Origin: CAZHJK01 sp964533275
GTDB lineage: Bacteria > Bacillota > Clostridia > Eubacteriales > Garciellaceae
Assembly: GCA_964533275.1 (NCBI GenBank)
Contig: CAZHJK010000010.1
Span: forward strand, 20,998 to 84,997
Length of the DNA stretch: 64,000 nt
Reading direction: 5' to 3'
Program-made: the position numbers and the translations under genes
Notes under the pieces: generated by a model
What the model was told of the DNA's origin: nothing
What the model saw: the letters and a program-made list of their open reading frames with translations, nothing else
Database searches by the model: none
In this document: in pieces, positions 24,901 through 33,123 of the stretch
Position numbering within the stretch: the stretch's first letter is position 1
How the letters are laid out: the number at the start of each line of letters is the position of its first letter

Positions 24901-26304
24901 ATGACGCAAAACATTGGAAAAATCGTTTCAATAATCGGACCGGTAATAGATATAAGATTTACACCGGAAAATCTACCAAAACTAAATAACGCTATAGAAG
25001 TAACAAATAAAGGGCAAAAGATTGTGGCAGAGGTTAGTCAACACCTAGGGGATGATATTGTACGATGTATTTCAATGTCCTCTACTGATGGATTAATACG
25101 GGGAATGGATGCCATAGATACAGGACAATCTATCTCAGTACCCGTTGGAAATGAAACCCTGGGAAGGATGTTTAATGTACTAGGGGAGCCCATTGATGGA
25201 AAACCGGTAAATGAAAATATAACCCGAAGCCCTATTCATAGAGCAGCTCCAAGCTTTGAAGAACAACAAACAGAGCCGGAAATGTTTGAAACAGGAATAA
25301 AGGTAGTAGATCTAATAGCCCCCTACTCAAAGGGAGGTAAAATAGGGCTATTCGGTGGAGCTGGAGTAGGGAAAACCGTACTTATCCAGGAGCTAATACA
25401 TAATATTGCAAGGCAGCATGGAGGATTATCAGTATTCGCAGGAGTGGGAGAAAGAACCAGAGAGGGTAATGATCTTTACCATGAGATGATGGAATCAGGA
25501 GTAATAGATAAAACTGCCCTTTGCTTTGGGCAGATGAATGAGCCCCCGGGAGCAAGAATGCGTATTGGACTTACAGGACTTACCATGGCAGAGTATTTCC
25601 GAGATGAACAGGGCCAGGATGTGCTTTTATTTATTGATAATATATTCCGCTTTACCCAAGCCGGATCAGAGGTTTCAGCCCTATTGGGGCGAATGCCCAG
25701 CGCCGTGGGATATCAACCAACCCTGGCAACAGAGATGGGCTCATTACAGGAGAGAATTACCTCCACAAAAAAGGGTTCAATAACCTCGGTACAAGCAGTT
25801 TATGTGCCAGCCGATGATTTAACTGACCCTGCACCGGCTACAACCTTTGCCCATTTAGATGCCACCACCGTTTTATCCCGTTCTATTGTAGAAAAGGGAA
25901 TCTATCCGGCAGTAGATCCACTGGATTCTACCTCCAGAATTTTAGCTCCAAATATAGTGGGAGAAGAGCATTATAGTGTGGCCAGACAGGTACAAGAGGT
26001 ATTACAAAGATATCAAGAATTACAGGATATAATAGCCATCCTAGGTATGGATGAGCTTTCAGAGGATGATAAGCTGATAGTAACAAGAGCTAGGAAAATA
26101 GAAAGATTTCTATCCCAACCCTTCCATGTAGCCGAAACCTTTACAGGAATTCCAGGGGCATATGTACCGGTAAATGAAACCATAAGGGGCTTTAAGGAGA
26201 TATTAGAAGGACTCCATGATAATATCTCAGAATCAGCCTTCCTTATGGCTGGCACCATTGATGATGTAGTAAAAAGAGCTAAAGACAGTAAAGGTAAAGA
26301 GTAG
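24901..26304 (+). CDS. atpD: F-type ATP synthase subunit beta
   Basis: Catalytic subunit, 467 aa. Walker A GGAGVGKTVLIQELI, the catalytic Glu in GVGERTREGNDLYHEM, DELSEEDK-like DELSEDDKLIV, and ALLGRMPSAVGYQPTLATEMG are present. RBS AGGAGGCAAATAA before ATG 24901. Separated from atpG by 270 bp of repeats, but clearly part of the operon. Confidence 0.97.
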   Translation: MTQNIGKIVSIIGPVIDIRFTPENLPKLNNAIEVTNKGQKIVAEVSQHLGDDIVRCISMSSTDGLIRGMDAIDTGQSISVPVGNETLGRMFNVLGEPIDGKPVNENITRSPIHRAAPSFEEQQTEPEMFETGIKVVDLIAPYSKGGKIGLFGGAGVGKTVLIQELIHNIARQHGGLSVFAGVGERTREGNDLYHEMMESGVIDKTALCFGQMNEPPGARMRIGLTGLTMAEYFRDEQGQDVLLFIDNIFRFTQAGSEVSALLGRMPSAVGYQPTLATEMGSLQERITSTKKGSITSVQAVYVPADDLTDPAPATTFAHLDATTVLSRSIVEKGIYPAVDPLDSTSRILAPNIVGEEHYSVARQVQEVLQRYQELQDIIAILGMDELSEDDKLIVTRARKIERFLSQPFHVAETFTGIPGAYVPVNETIRGFKEILEGLHDNISESAFLMAGTIDDVVKRAKDSKGKE

Positions 26305-26313
26305 GTGAAAAAT

Positions 26314-26574
26314 ATGACTACCTATTATTTAGAGGTAATTACACGGGATAGGGTTTTCTTTGAAGGGCAAGTAGATAGAATAGTAGCACGGGGAGTAGAG
26401 GGAGAGTTTGCCGTACTAGCAAATCACTCCCCCATGGTAACAAACCTTAAAGCGGGAGCCTTAAGGATTTTTAACCCCGAAAAAGAAGTAAAAGAAGCAT
26501 CCCTATCGGAAGGCTTCATTAAAGTAACCCCAAAACATGTAATAATAATGGCAGATACAGCCCAGTGGACCTAA
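26314..26574 (+). CDS. atpC: F-type ATP synthase subunit epsilon lacking its C-terminal helices
   Basis: An 86-aa protein equal to the N-terminal beta-sandwich of epsilon (TYYLEVITRDRVFFEGQVDRIVARGVEGEFAVLANHSPM...KVTPKHVIIMADTAQW). The family is normally about 130-140 aa; the C-terminal two-helix domain that inhibits ATP hydrolysis is absent. The stop comes right after ADTAQWT, and a REP-like palindrome begins 3 bp later, suggesting truncation by repeat insertion. ATG 26314 fits the GGTGA RBS; GTG 26305 is an alternative. The remaining domain should still bind gamma and the c ring. Confidence 0.88.
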   Translation: MTTYYLEVITRDRVFFEGQVDRIVARGVEGEFAVLANHSPMVTNLKAGALRIFNPEKEVKEASLSEGFIKVTPKHVIIMADTAQWT

Positions 26575-26618
26575 AAAGGGGACATTTCTCCACGAATTAT
26601 CAGAGATGTGTCCCCTTT
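26575..26618. terminator. GGGGACA...TGTCCCC palindrome, likely bidirectional terminator
   Basis: Arms AAAGGGGACA and TGTCCCCTTT with a purine- and T-flanked loop, between the convergent atpC and toxin pseudogene. It is one member of a dispersed family (32.76, 32.93, 40.19, 40.29 and 40.44 kb). Confidence 0.65.
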
Positions 26619-26620
26619 GT

Positions 26621-26887
26621 CTAAAACAAATCTGAATGTGTTCCTGTTCTGACGAAATATAAATTTATGCCATCAATTTTGTAAATGAGAAGCCAATCAG
26701 GTTCGATATGACATTCTAAATAGCCATTCTAGTTGCCAATAAGTGGATGTTCTTTATACTTTGCATCTAAAACCTCTTCATTTTCAAGTGATTTCATGAC
26801 CCTATATAATCGGATCATTTTGTATCCGCGTTTAGCTGCGATTTTAACATCCTTCTTAAATTGGCCAGTATACCTAACGGTCTGCAT
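26621..26887 (-). pseudogene. YafQ/RelE-family mRNA-interferase toxin, nonsense-mutated
   Basis: Reading the minus strand from ATG 26887 gives MQTVRYTGQFKKDVKIAAKRG..., then TAG at codon 53 (26729-26731), then in the same frame NGYLECHIEPDWLLIYKIDG and FVRTGTHSDLF up to TAG at 26621-26623. The pieces join into a normal 88-residue YafQ. The interrupted codon follows Gly-Asn where relatives have Trp, so TGG to TAG is the likely change. The lost part carries the catalytic His/Asp/Trp (CHIEPDW) and the final His. It overlaps the antitoxin by 14 bp, as in intact dinJ-yafQ operons. Confidence 0.85.
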
Positions 26888-27161
26888 CTATTTTAATTTC
26901 TTTAAAAAAGCAATCGACACTTTGGGAAGAGGTTGAAGTCTTTTTTGCGATTAGGTCTTCAATTTCTTTCATTGCAGTCAATGTGGTCGCATTAGGATTT
27001 GGTAGTTTTACTGAGAATGGTAATCCCCCAGTTAATAAAGATTGATGCAAGAATATGTTAATCGCATCCGTGATTGTAATGCCAAAATTAGAAAATAATT
27101 TTTCTACTTCTACTTTGGTTGTAGGATCAATTCGTATATTTATATTAGAAGTTTTAGCCAT
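26874..27161 (-). CDS. RelB/DinJ-family antitoxin
   Basis: A 95-aa antitoxin. The ribbon-helix-helix N-terminus (SNINIRIDPTTKVEVEKLFSNFGITITDAINIFLHQSLLTGGLPF) is typical of DinJ/RelB, which bind their own promoter and cap YafQ/RelE toxins. The C-terminal half (KKTSTSSQSVDCFFKEIKID) would wrap the toxin. RBS GGAGGTGAT before ATG 27161. It is intact while its toxin partner is broken, so it may persist as an orphan antitoxin or anti-addiction factor. Confidence 0.88.
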   Translation of the reverse strand: MAKTSNINIRIDPTTKVEVEKLFSNFGITITDAINIFLHQSLLTGGLPFSVKLPNPNATTLTAMKEIEDLIAKKTSTSSQSVDCFFKEIKIDADR

Positions 27162-27248
27162 TTATATCACCTCCATTAATAGTATACTCATTATATCACA
27201 TTGTATACACAAATGCTATACAAGGTTTACCTTCTACCTGCTTTTTCC

Positions 27249-28850
27249 CTATCTTATCTCCAACCTCCAAAATACCCTATCACTAATCCATATAGACAGC
27301 ACACTCATAAGAATATTAATAAGGGCTATACTATAGAATGCTATAGCAACATCTTGAGTGGCGATACCCACCCAAATACCTGCTATGGCAGGCGGGATTA
27401 AGAAAAGTAAAAAGCTAAAAATCCTAATTACAGGAAAGAATGCCTTTAAATCAAAGCTATTGGGTATTAATATATGAATAATAACCGTACTAAAAAGGTT
27501 TAAAATAGTCATGCTTATAGGAAATACTAGCCCAGCCAATAAGGAATACACAGGAACATTAAAGATAATCCCAATGGGTAATAATGCCGTAGCCATATAT
27601 ATACAAACCTTTAATACAGCAATAATATTTACCGCCAAAATCTTCTTCCAAGGCTGTCCCGGCAGGATAAAAATATGCTTCATCTTTAATTCATAGTCCA
27701 TAGAAATCTGAACAGACATTAAAAATGCAAAGTAAGCAATAACACCTGAAATAATATAAAATACCATTGTTGTTTTTTCAGGAATTAATAATCCAGCAGT
27801 TATAGAAATCACTAAGATACCTAAGGTCATCCATCGAAGAAATAGAGAACCGGAGGATCTTTTATTAGTGACCAAGTTCATCCATAGAAATGCCCAGGGA
27901 CCATTACCCACATATCTTACATTTACCTGGCGTATCTTTTTCTTAGAATCCTTATCACTGGGTAGGGAAATCCTTTTACCCTCCTTGCTTTTTCTCCTTA
28001 AATCAGCCTTTAGCTCAGCAGAGGGTAGTGCATCCTCATAATAATCCTGGGCAAGAAAGATAGCAAAAAAAGTAGTAATAGCTATGGTAGATACTTGCAA
28101 AACTAAAACTAAAGTAGTAAGGGAACTCTTTCCCATAATAGTTGCTTGGATTAACTCGCCAGTCCACCCCACCACAGGTATGTAGGGGAAGAAGGATTGA
28201 TTAAAGGCATAAAATAAACCATCTAAAATATTTTGCTGATTATAAATACCAAAGGCTATGGACCCTAAGATAAAAATCACAATGGCATAAAGTATATAAT
28301 GTAGCCATTCCCTAAGCCCAAAACGAGTGGATAGCACAAAGGTCAAGTAGGAAAAGGGCACAGTAAATATAAATAAGGTTATGACCCCCACTAAACCATA
28401 GACTACCCCTATCGGACTTAAGGGACCATAGATAATTTGCAGCATAGGAAATAAAAAGGCAATAAAAATGCTGGAAATGCTTACTAATAGGGATTGTTTA
28501 AACATAGAATAGGTTAATATTACCTTTGGACTTATAGGAGAAGGAAATAGGAAATTTACATCCCCCATGGAAAACAAGCCATCAAATTTCTTGGTTCCAG
28601 AGTATAGGGTATAGGAAAATAAAAGTAAAACCAAGGTTTTGACAATTACAGAAAAAACATCCATCTTAAACTCGATATTCTTTATTTGTTCAATTTCATC
28701 AGCACCACCAAAGGCAGTAAATAATATAAAGCCAAGCCAGGCAATATACAAAAGATATATTAAAAGCTTCCATGGCTTCTTTTTTATTTCAAGAATATAA
28801 TTTTTAAATTTCTTTAAATCATTAAGCAATAAAAATCCGAAGGCACCCAC
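27249..28850 (-). CDS. ABC exporter permease
   Basis: A 533-aa membrane protein of the putative ABC exporter type. About twelve hydrophobic segments fall in two blocks separated by a charged loop (YYEDALPSAELKADLRRKSKEGKRISLPSDKDSKKK, about residues 270-310). No enzymatic domain. GTG start at 28850 overlaps the ATPase stop by 1 bp, so the two form one transporter. Substrate unknown. It lies in an island between the atp operon and ywmB. Confidence 0.82.
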   Translation of the reverse strand: MGAFGFLLLNDLKKFKNYILEIKKKPWKLLIYLLYIAWLGFILFTAFGGADEIEQIKNIEFKMDVFSVIVKTLVLLLFSYTLYSGTKKFDGLFSMGDVNFLFPSPISPKVILTYSMFKQSLLVSISSIFIAFLFPMLQIIYGPLSPIGVVYGLVGVITLFIFTVPFSYLTFVLSTRFGLREWLHYILYAIVIFILGSIAFGIYNQQNILDGLFYAFNQSFFPYIPVVGWTGELIQATIMGKSSLTTLVLVLQVSTIAITTFFAIFLAQDYYEDALPSAELKADLRRKSKEGKRISLPSDKDSKKKIRQVNVRYVGNGPWAFLWMNLVTNKRSSGSLFLRWMTLGILVISITAGLLIPEKTTMVFYIISGVIAYFAFLMSVQISMDYELKMKHIFILPGQPWKKILAVNIIAVLKVCIYMATALLPIGIIFNVPVYSLLAGLVFPISMTILNLFSTVIIHILIPNSFDLKAFFPVIRIFSFLLFLIPPAIAGIWVGIATQDVAIAFYSIALINILMSVLSIWISDRVFWRLEIR

Positions 28851-29560
28851 TACTTAGTCACCTCCAAGAATACATCCTCTAAGCTAGAAACTTCTCCTCC
28901 CTCAACCTTAGATCTTAGCTCATCTAGTGTTCCCTTAGCGATAAGCTTTCCATTTTTTAAAACTAAAACCCTATCACATAAATCCTGTATGGAATCTAAT
29001 AGGTGAGAAGAGATAAAAATGCATTTCCCCTCATCCCTTAATAGGCGAAAGATATTTTTAAGCTCCCGGATTGCCTTTGGGTCTAATCCGATAAAGGGCT
29101 CATCAAAAATCAGCAATTCAGGATTATGTAATAAACCAGAGCAAATGGCAACCTTTTGCTTCATACCCTTGGAAAGATTTTTCCCCAGCTCATTAGCCTT
29201 ATCCTTTAAATCAAAAGCATCCAAAAGCTCAGCGGCCCTATCCTGCCAATCGGTAAGACTATAGGCATAGGCATTAAATTGCATATGCTCCATCACTGTA
29301 AGCATATCATATAGATCCGGTGTTTCAGGAACATAGGTAAACATACTTTTCGCCCTTAAATCCTTATGACTATATTCACCAATGGTAATACTTCCGTCAG
29401 TAGGGCGAATTAACCCGGTAATAGCCTTTAATGCCGTACTCTTCCCAGCTCCATTAGGTCCTAATAAACCCACAATCTCCCCGGATTTCACTTCAAAACT
29501 AACTTCCGACAAAGCATTTAACTTCCCGTAATTCTTTGAAAGATTATTTACAATTAACAT
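28850..29560 (-). CDS. ABC transporter ATP-binding protein
   Basis: A 236-aa nucleotide-binding domain with Walker A GPNGAGKST, signature LSKGMKQK, Walker B LLIFDEPFIGLD and the switch His (SSHLL). The LSKGMKQK signature, as opposed to LSGGQ, is typical of ABC-2-type exporters. RBS AAAGGAG before ATG 29560. Forms an exporter with the next gene. The substrate is not predictable; bacitracin/EcsA-like subfamilies look similar. Confidence 0.93.
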   Translation of the reverse strand: MLIVNNLSKNYGKLNALSEVSFEVKSGEIVGLLGPNGAGKSTALKAITGLIRPTDGSITIGEYSHKDLRAKSMFTYVPETPDLYDMLTVMEHMQFNAYAYSLTDWQDRAAELLDAFDLKDKANELGKNLSKGMKQKVAICSGLLHNPELLIFDEPFIGLDPKAIRELKNIFRLLRDEGKCIFISSHLLDSIQDLCDRVLVLKNGKLIAKGTLDELRSKVEGGEVSSLEDVFLEVTK

Positions 29561-29574
29561 ATAAAAACTCCTTT

Positions 29575-29680
29575 ATAAAGAAGGTATAAGGTAGAAGGTA
29601 TAAGGTAGAAAAGGCAAAGGCAGGTATGGTAGAAGGTAGAAGGTAGAAGTTTTTTCTACCATCTACCAGATACCAAAATT
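29575..29680 (+). repeat. Heptamer repeats GGTATAA/GGTAGAA with inverted CTACC tail
   Basis: Alternating GGTATAA and GGTAGAA units (29581-29611 and 29624-29649), then CTACCATCTACCAGATACC in the opposite sense (29656-29675). The last codons and stop of the adjacent minus-strand gene (ATAAGGTAG) are themselves a heptamer unit. Confidence 0.8.
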
Positions 29681-29688
29681 CATAGCCT

Positions 29689-30072
29689 CTACCTTATATC
29701 TGCTTTTGAATATTTTTCTATTAAACCTTTTATCATTCCATTTAACATTTTACTAATAATAATAATTTGTTGATTTAAATTATTGTATTGTATTTCAGTT
29801 AAATAGTTTAGATCCTTTGACAATAGAATAAAGTATCTAGTTTCTTCTAATGAACCTCTTGCAATATAGAGAAATCGTAGATAATCTTTATATGAGCCTC
29901 TTGCGTTACCTTCAACTATATTAGCACAAATAGAACTAGAAGCTCTACAAAGCTGACTGTTTACTCTATATTGTTCTTTTGATGGGAACTGTTCGGTTAG
30001 TCGGTAAATATCAAGAGTCAATTGGTGTGCTTTTTTCCAAACTTCCAATTCCTCGAACCTACTATTACTCAT
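29689..30072 (-). CDS. Four-helix-bundle protein (S23/IVS-protein family), copy 1
   Basis: A 127-aa protein of the family first seen in 23S rRNA intervening sequences (FEELEVWKKAHQLTLDIY, CANIVEGNARGSYKDYLRFLYIARGSLEETRYFI). It is predicted to be four helices. No rRNA gene is near, so it is a free-standing copy; the fold is shared with Avd of diversity-generating retroelements, but no reverse transcriptase is seen here. Function unknown. It lies within repeats: CTACCAT-type repeats in direct orientation at 29649-29674 and 30088-30116. A paralogue lies at 41002-41370. Confidence 0.88.
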   Translation of the reverse strand: MSNSRFEELEVWKKAHQLTLDIYRLTEQFPSKEQYRVNSQLCRASSSICANIVEGNARGSYKDYLRFLYIARGSLEETRYFILLSKDLNYLTEIQYNNLNQQIIIISKMLNGMIKGLIEKYSKADIR

Positions 30073-30085
30073 ACTTTTCCCCCTA

Positions 30086-30124
30086 AAGTTCTTTTTCTAC
30101 CATATACCATATACCTTCTACCTA
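30086..30124 (-). repeat. Heptamer-like CTACCATATACC repeat upstream of the four-helix gene
   Basis: On the minus strand it reads GGTAGAAGGTATATGGTA...GGTAGAAAAAG and matches the copy at 29649-29674. Together they bracket the gene. Confidence 0.7.
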
Positions 30125-30372
30125 AAATTATTATATCAAAGATATAAAAATTTTAAAAAAAATTTACCAAGCTATAACTTGAATATATAAAATAGTAAAG
30201 TTTAATAATAAAGATAAAGATAATAATTTAAAAAATAAAAAATAAAAAGGTATAAATCTCTACCTTCCTGGAAATAATTTTAAAGACTAGGGAGGTTTGA
30301 GAATAGAGCTGAATTGTTTTATCCCCCTTTTACTAATTCGCCTCTATATCTGCTTCCCTTTTTTATATGAAA

Positions 30373-30496
30373 CAAACAGGGAACAGGGAACAGGGAACAG
30401 AAAAACCTAGAACCAAATCCAAAAGACTTAAAATCTTTTACTGTTCCCTTACAACTGTTCCCTAAATCACTGATAACTAGCAACTAATATCCAGGG
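30373..30496 (+). repeat. Heptamer repeats AGGGAAC and inverted CTGTTCCC before ywmB
   Basis: AGGGAAC x3 at 30377-30399, then CTGTTCCC copies in inverted orientation (30441-30463) and CTGATAACTAGCAACTA (30472-30488). The 434-bp gap 30073-30506 otherwise holds only AT-rich sequence. Confidence 0.75.
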
Positions 30497-30506
30497 AGGT
30501 TAGATA

Positions 30507-31355
30507 ATGAGGAAAAATTGGTTGAAGGCTTTGGGAGCATCAGCAATTATAATAGTTCTATTTTTATCTATTTTGTTTTTTACAAACCAAGAGGTTCCCG
30601 CAAAGTCCAATGATGAAGAGGAAAAGCCCTCAGTAGAATTTGAGGAAAATGAAAAAATTCATGAGGTTAAAGAGACTAAAGGTCATGATAATGTACTAAT
30701 GACAGCCTTTGACGCCAGTGACGGACAACTAGAAGGTACTAATATAAGCATATGGAGTCAAATAAAGGATGGAGACTACACCCTAGAGGAAATGGAAGAG
30801 ATATCCCTTGAGTGTGCCAGTATATTAGATTTAGAAAAGGATGCAGAAATAGACATTACAGAGGATGGGGACTATAATAAGATTATGGTAACCAATCAAA
30901 AGGATGAAGATATTTATATCACCATAGTAATGGAAAATTTTAAAAAAGAAGGATTATCTATTGAAAGCTATTTATTAATAGATTTATATCTTTCTAATCA
31001 TTACAAAGATATTTGTCAGGTAGAAGAAATCATTTTGGATTATTTTACAAAACAAGGATTTGAATACCAATATGCAATGACAATCTATGGTACCTTTTCA
31101 AATAAATTGAATACTGATATAATGAGGGAAGTTATAGGTAAAACCTTCGAGTCCATAGAGGGACAAATTATTGAAGGAATGGAAGAAACAGAATATGGGC
31201 AAATGGTCAGTTTAACCGGCTATAGCCCAAAACTAGAAAACAATATACAATTGGCTGGAGATCAAATCAATTTAAATGCAGCCATGAGGTATAGTGAACA
31301 CGACGATAAAACCTATATTTGGATTGGGACACCATTGATAGCAACAGAATATTAA
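30507..31355 (+). CDS. ywmB: YwmB-family protein (TATA-box-binding-like fold)
   Basis: A 282-aa protein with an N-terminal signal or anchor helix (about 8-28), an acidic linker, then the YwmB domain. Its place immediately upstream of murA is conserved with B. subtilis ywmB-murAA, and the C-terminal MEETEYGQMVSLTGYSPKLENNI...NLNAAMRYSEHDDKTYIWIGTPLI supports the family. Probably extracytoplasmic. Function not established; the name comes from structural similarity to a TATA-binding fold. RBS GGGAGG before ATG 30507. Confidence 0.78.
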   Translation: MRKNWLKALGASAIIIVLFLSILFFTNQEVPAKSNDEEEKPSVEFEENEKIHEVKETKGHDNVLMTAFDASDGQLEGTNISIWSQIKDGDYTLEEMEEISLECASILDLEKDAEIDITEDGDYNKIMVTNQKDEDIYITIVMENFKKEGLSIESYLLIDLYLSNHYKDICQVEEIILDYFTKQGFEYQYAMTIYGTFSNKLNTDIMREVIGKTFESIEGQIIEGMEETEYGQMVSLTGYSPKLENNIQLAGDQINLNAAMRYSEHDDKTYIWIGTPLIATEY

Positions 31356-31376
31356 AACTGAAATGGGGGTGCAAGC

Positions 31377-32630
31377 TTGGAAAAAATTATAGTAGAAAAA
31401 AGTCCCCCCCTAAGTGGCAGAGTAAGAGTTAGCGGAGCAAAGAACTCAGTACTGCCAATCCTTGCGGCAACATTATTATCAAGTGATAAATGTGTACTAG
31501 AGGATGTACCTCATTTAATGGATGTAGAAGTGCTCTGTGAACTATTAGCTACACTAGGAGCAGATGTAAAGAATGCAAAACCAAATGAATTAGAAGTTTA
31601 CAGCAAAAATATTGATAATAATGAAGTACCCTATAGCCTAACAGGGAAGATGAGAGCTTCATTTTTAGTTATGGGGCCACTATTAGCAAGAATGGGAAGA
31701 ACCAGGATGTCATTACCCGGTGGATGTGCCATCGGTTCCCGACCAATAGATTTGCATTTAAAGGGTTTTGAAGCCCTAGGAGCCCAGATAAATATGGGCA
31801 GTGGGTTTATAGAAGCAAAGGCAGAGAAATTAAAGGGGACAACGATTTATTTAGACTTTCCCAGTGTGGGAGCGACAGAGAATATAATGATGGCAGCTAC
31901 CTTAGCAGAGGGACAAACGATATTAGAAAATGCAGCAGAAGAACCAGAAATTGTGGATTTAGCAAGTTTTTTAAATAAGATGGGCGCAAAGATAAATGGA
32001 GCAGGGACAGATACCATAAGAATTGATGGGGTAGAAGAACTAAAGGGAGCAAGGCATAAAGTCATTCCCGATCGAATAGAAGCAGGCACCTACATGGTAG
32101 GAGCAGCAATGACAAAAGGAGATATCATAATAGAAAATGTAGTAAATTTTCATCTCCATCCCCTAATAGCAAAGCTAAAGGAAGCAGGGGTTTATATAGA
32201 AGAGATAGACGATGAGGTTATAAGAATTGTTGGTCCAGAAGAGTTAAAAAAGATAGATATAAAGACCATGCCCTATCCCGGATTTCCAACAGATATGCAG
32301 GCACAAATGATGGCAATGCTTGCACTGGCACAGGGCACCAGCATCGTAATAGAAACAGTATTTGAAAATCGTTTTATGCATGTGGACGAGCTGAGAAAGA
32401 TGGGAGCCAATATCCGAATAGACAGAAGAACCGCTATTATAGAAGGAAAGGATACATTATCAGGAGCACAGGTAAATGCCACAGACCTAAGAGCAGGAGC
32501 AGCCTTAGTAATAGCAGGACTAGTAGCAGAAGGCAAAACCATTATAGATAATATCTACCATATAGATAGAGGATACGACCGCATAGAAGATAAATTAAAA
32601 AAATTAGGCGCAATAATATATCGCAAATAG
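31377..32630 (+). CDS. murA: UDP-N-acetylglucosamine 1-carboxyvinyltransferase MurA
   Basis: First committed step of peptidoglycan synthesis, adding enolpyruvate from PEP to UDP-GlcNAc. 417 aa. The active-site Cys is in SLPGGCAIGSRPIDLHLKG (about residue 117), so it should be fosfomycin-sensitive in principle. SGAKNSVLPILAATLL and the C-terminal RGYDRIEDKLKKLGA are conserved. TTG start 31377 after GGGGGTG. Cotranscribed with ywmB (21-bp gap). Confidence 0.96.
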   Translation: MEKIIVEKSPPLSGRVRVSGAKNSVLPILAATLLSSDKCVLEDVPHLMDVEVLCELLATLGADVKNAKPNELEVYSKNIDNNEVPYSLTGKMRASFLVMGPLLARMGRTRMSLPGGCAIGSRPIDLHLKGFEALGAQINMGSGFIEAKAEKLKGTTIYLDFPSVGATENIMMAATLAEGQTILENAAEEPEIVDLASFLNKMGAKINGAGTDTIRIDGVEELKGARHKVIPDRIEAGTYMVGAAMTKGDIIIENVVNFHLHPLIAKLKEAGVYIEEIDDEVIRIVGPEELKKIDIKTMPYPGFPTDMQAQMMAMLALAQGTSIVIETVFENRFMHVDELRKMGANIRIDRRTAIIEGKDTLSGAQVNATDLRAGAALVIAGLVAEGKTIIDNIYHIDRGYDRIEDKLKKLGAIIYRK

Positions 32631-32654
32631 CAATAATAAAAATTCATAGGAGTA

Positions 32655-32691
32655 AAAATAATAGGGCTAAAATCTTAGCCCTATTATTTTT
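32655..32691 (+). terminator. Intrinsic terminator of murA
   Basis: Perfect 14-bp stem AATAATAGGGCTAA/TTAGCCCTATTATT with AATC loop and trailing T. Confidence 0.9.
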
Positions 32692-32718
32692 AGGATATAA
32701 TAGATGTTTTTTCGCCTT

Positions 32719-32975
32719 CCTATACCTTATACCTTATATCATCTACCGCTTTTTCTTCCAAGGGGACATTTCTCAACGCTTTTTAAAGGGGACATTTCTA
32801 ACGCCTCATCAGATGTGTCCCCTTCGGTTCTAAGGTTTTTCCCCGGATTTAGGATTCCTCCTTTCTCGACATGTCAAAAATATAACGAAGATTATGTCAT
32901 ATTATAATAGGCTATAATTATAATATATCCTAAGGGGACATTTCTCGACGCCTCATCAGCGAAGTGTCCTCGGAT
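32719..32975 (+). repeat. Repeat cluster: CCTTATA heptamers and GGGGACA palindromes
   Basis: Gene-free interval 32631-33123. It holds inverted GGTATAA units (TACCTTATACCTTATA, 32723-32738), a doubled GGGGACATTTCT arm with TGTCCCC (32763-32823), and another GGGGACATTTCTCGACG...GTGTCCTCGG copy (32934-32974). Confidence 0.75.
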
Positions 32976-33123
32976 TTTGACAGATTTCCTGGTGCAATAT
33001 CACTTGCTGTCGCAATTGCCCGGGAAATGTAGGAAATAAATTAAAGCATATTACCAATGTATGTAGAATATATATAAGGATACCTAAAATATAGGACAAT
33101 CATTGTACAAGGGGGATAAAAAT

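Noticed and set aside
26621..26887. TAG read through as pyrrolysine in the YafQ toxin
   Set aside because: Many genes in the window use TAG as a normal stop, and a Trp codon is the expected residue; a point mutation is simpler.
26733..26936. Small plus-strand open frame in the toxin-antitoxin region
   Set aside because: It is antisense to the YafQ pseudogene and antitoxin and has no family resemblance.
29689..30072. 23S rRNA intervening sequence
   Set aside because: The protein family is named for such sequences, but no rRNA sequence is adjacent to either copy.
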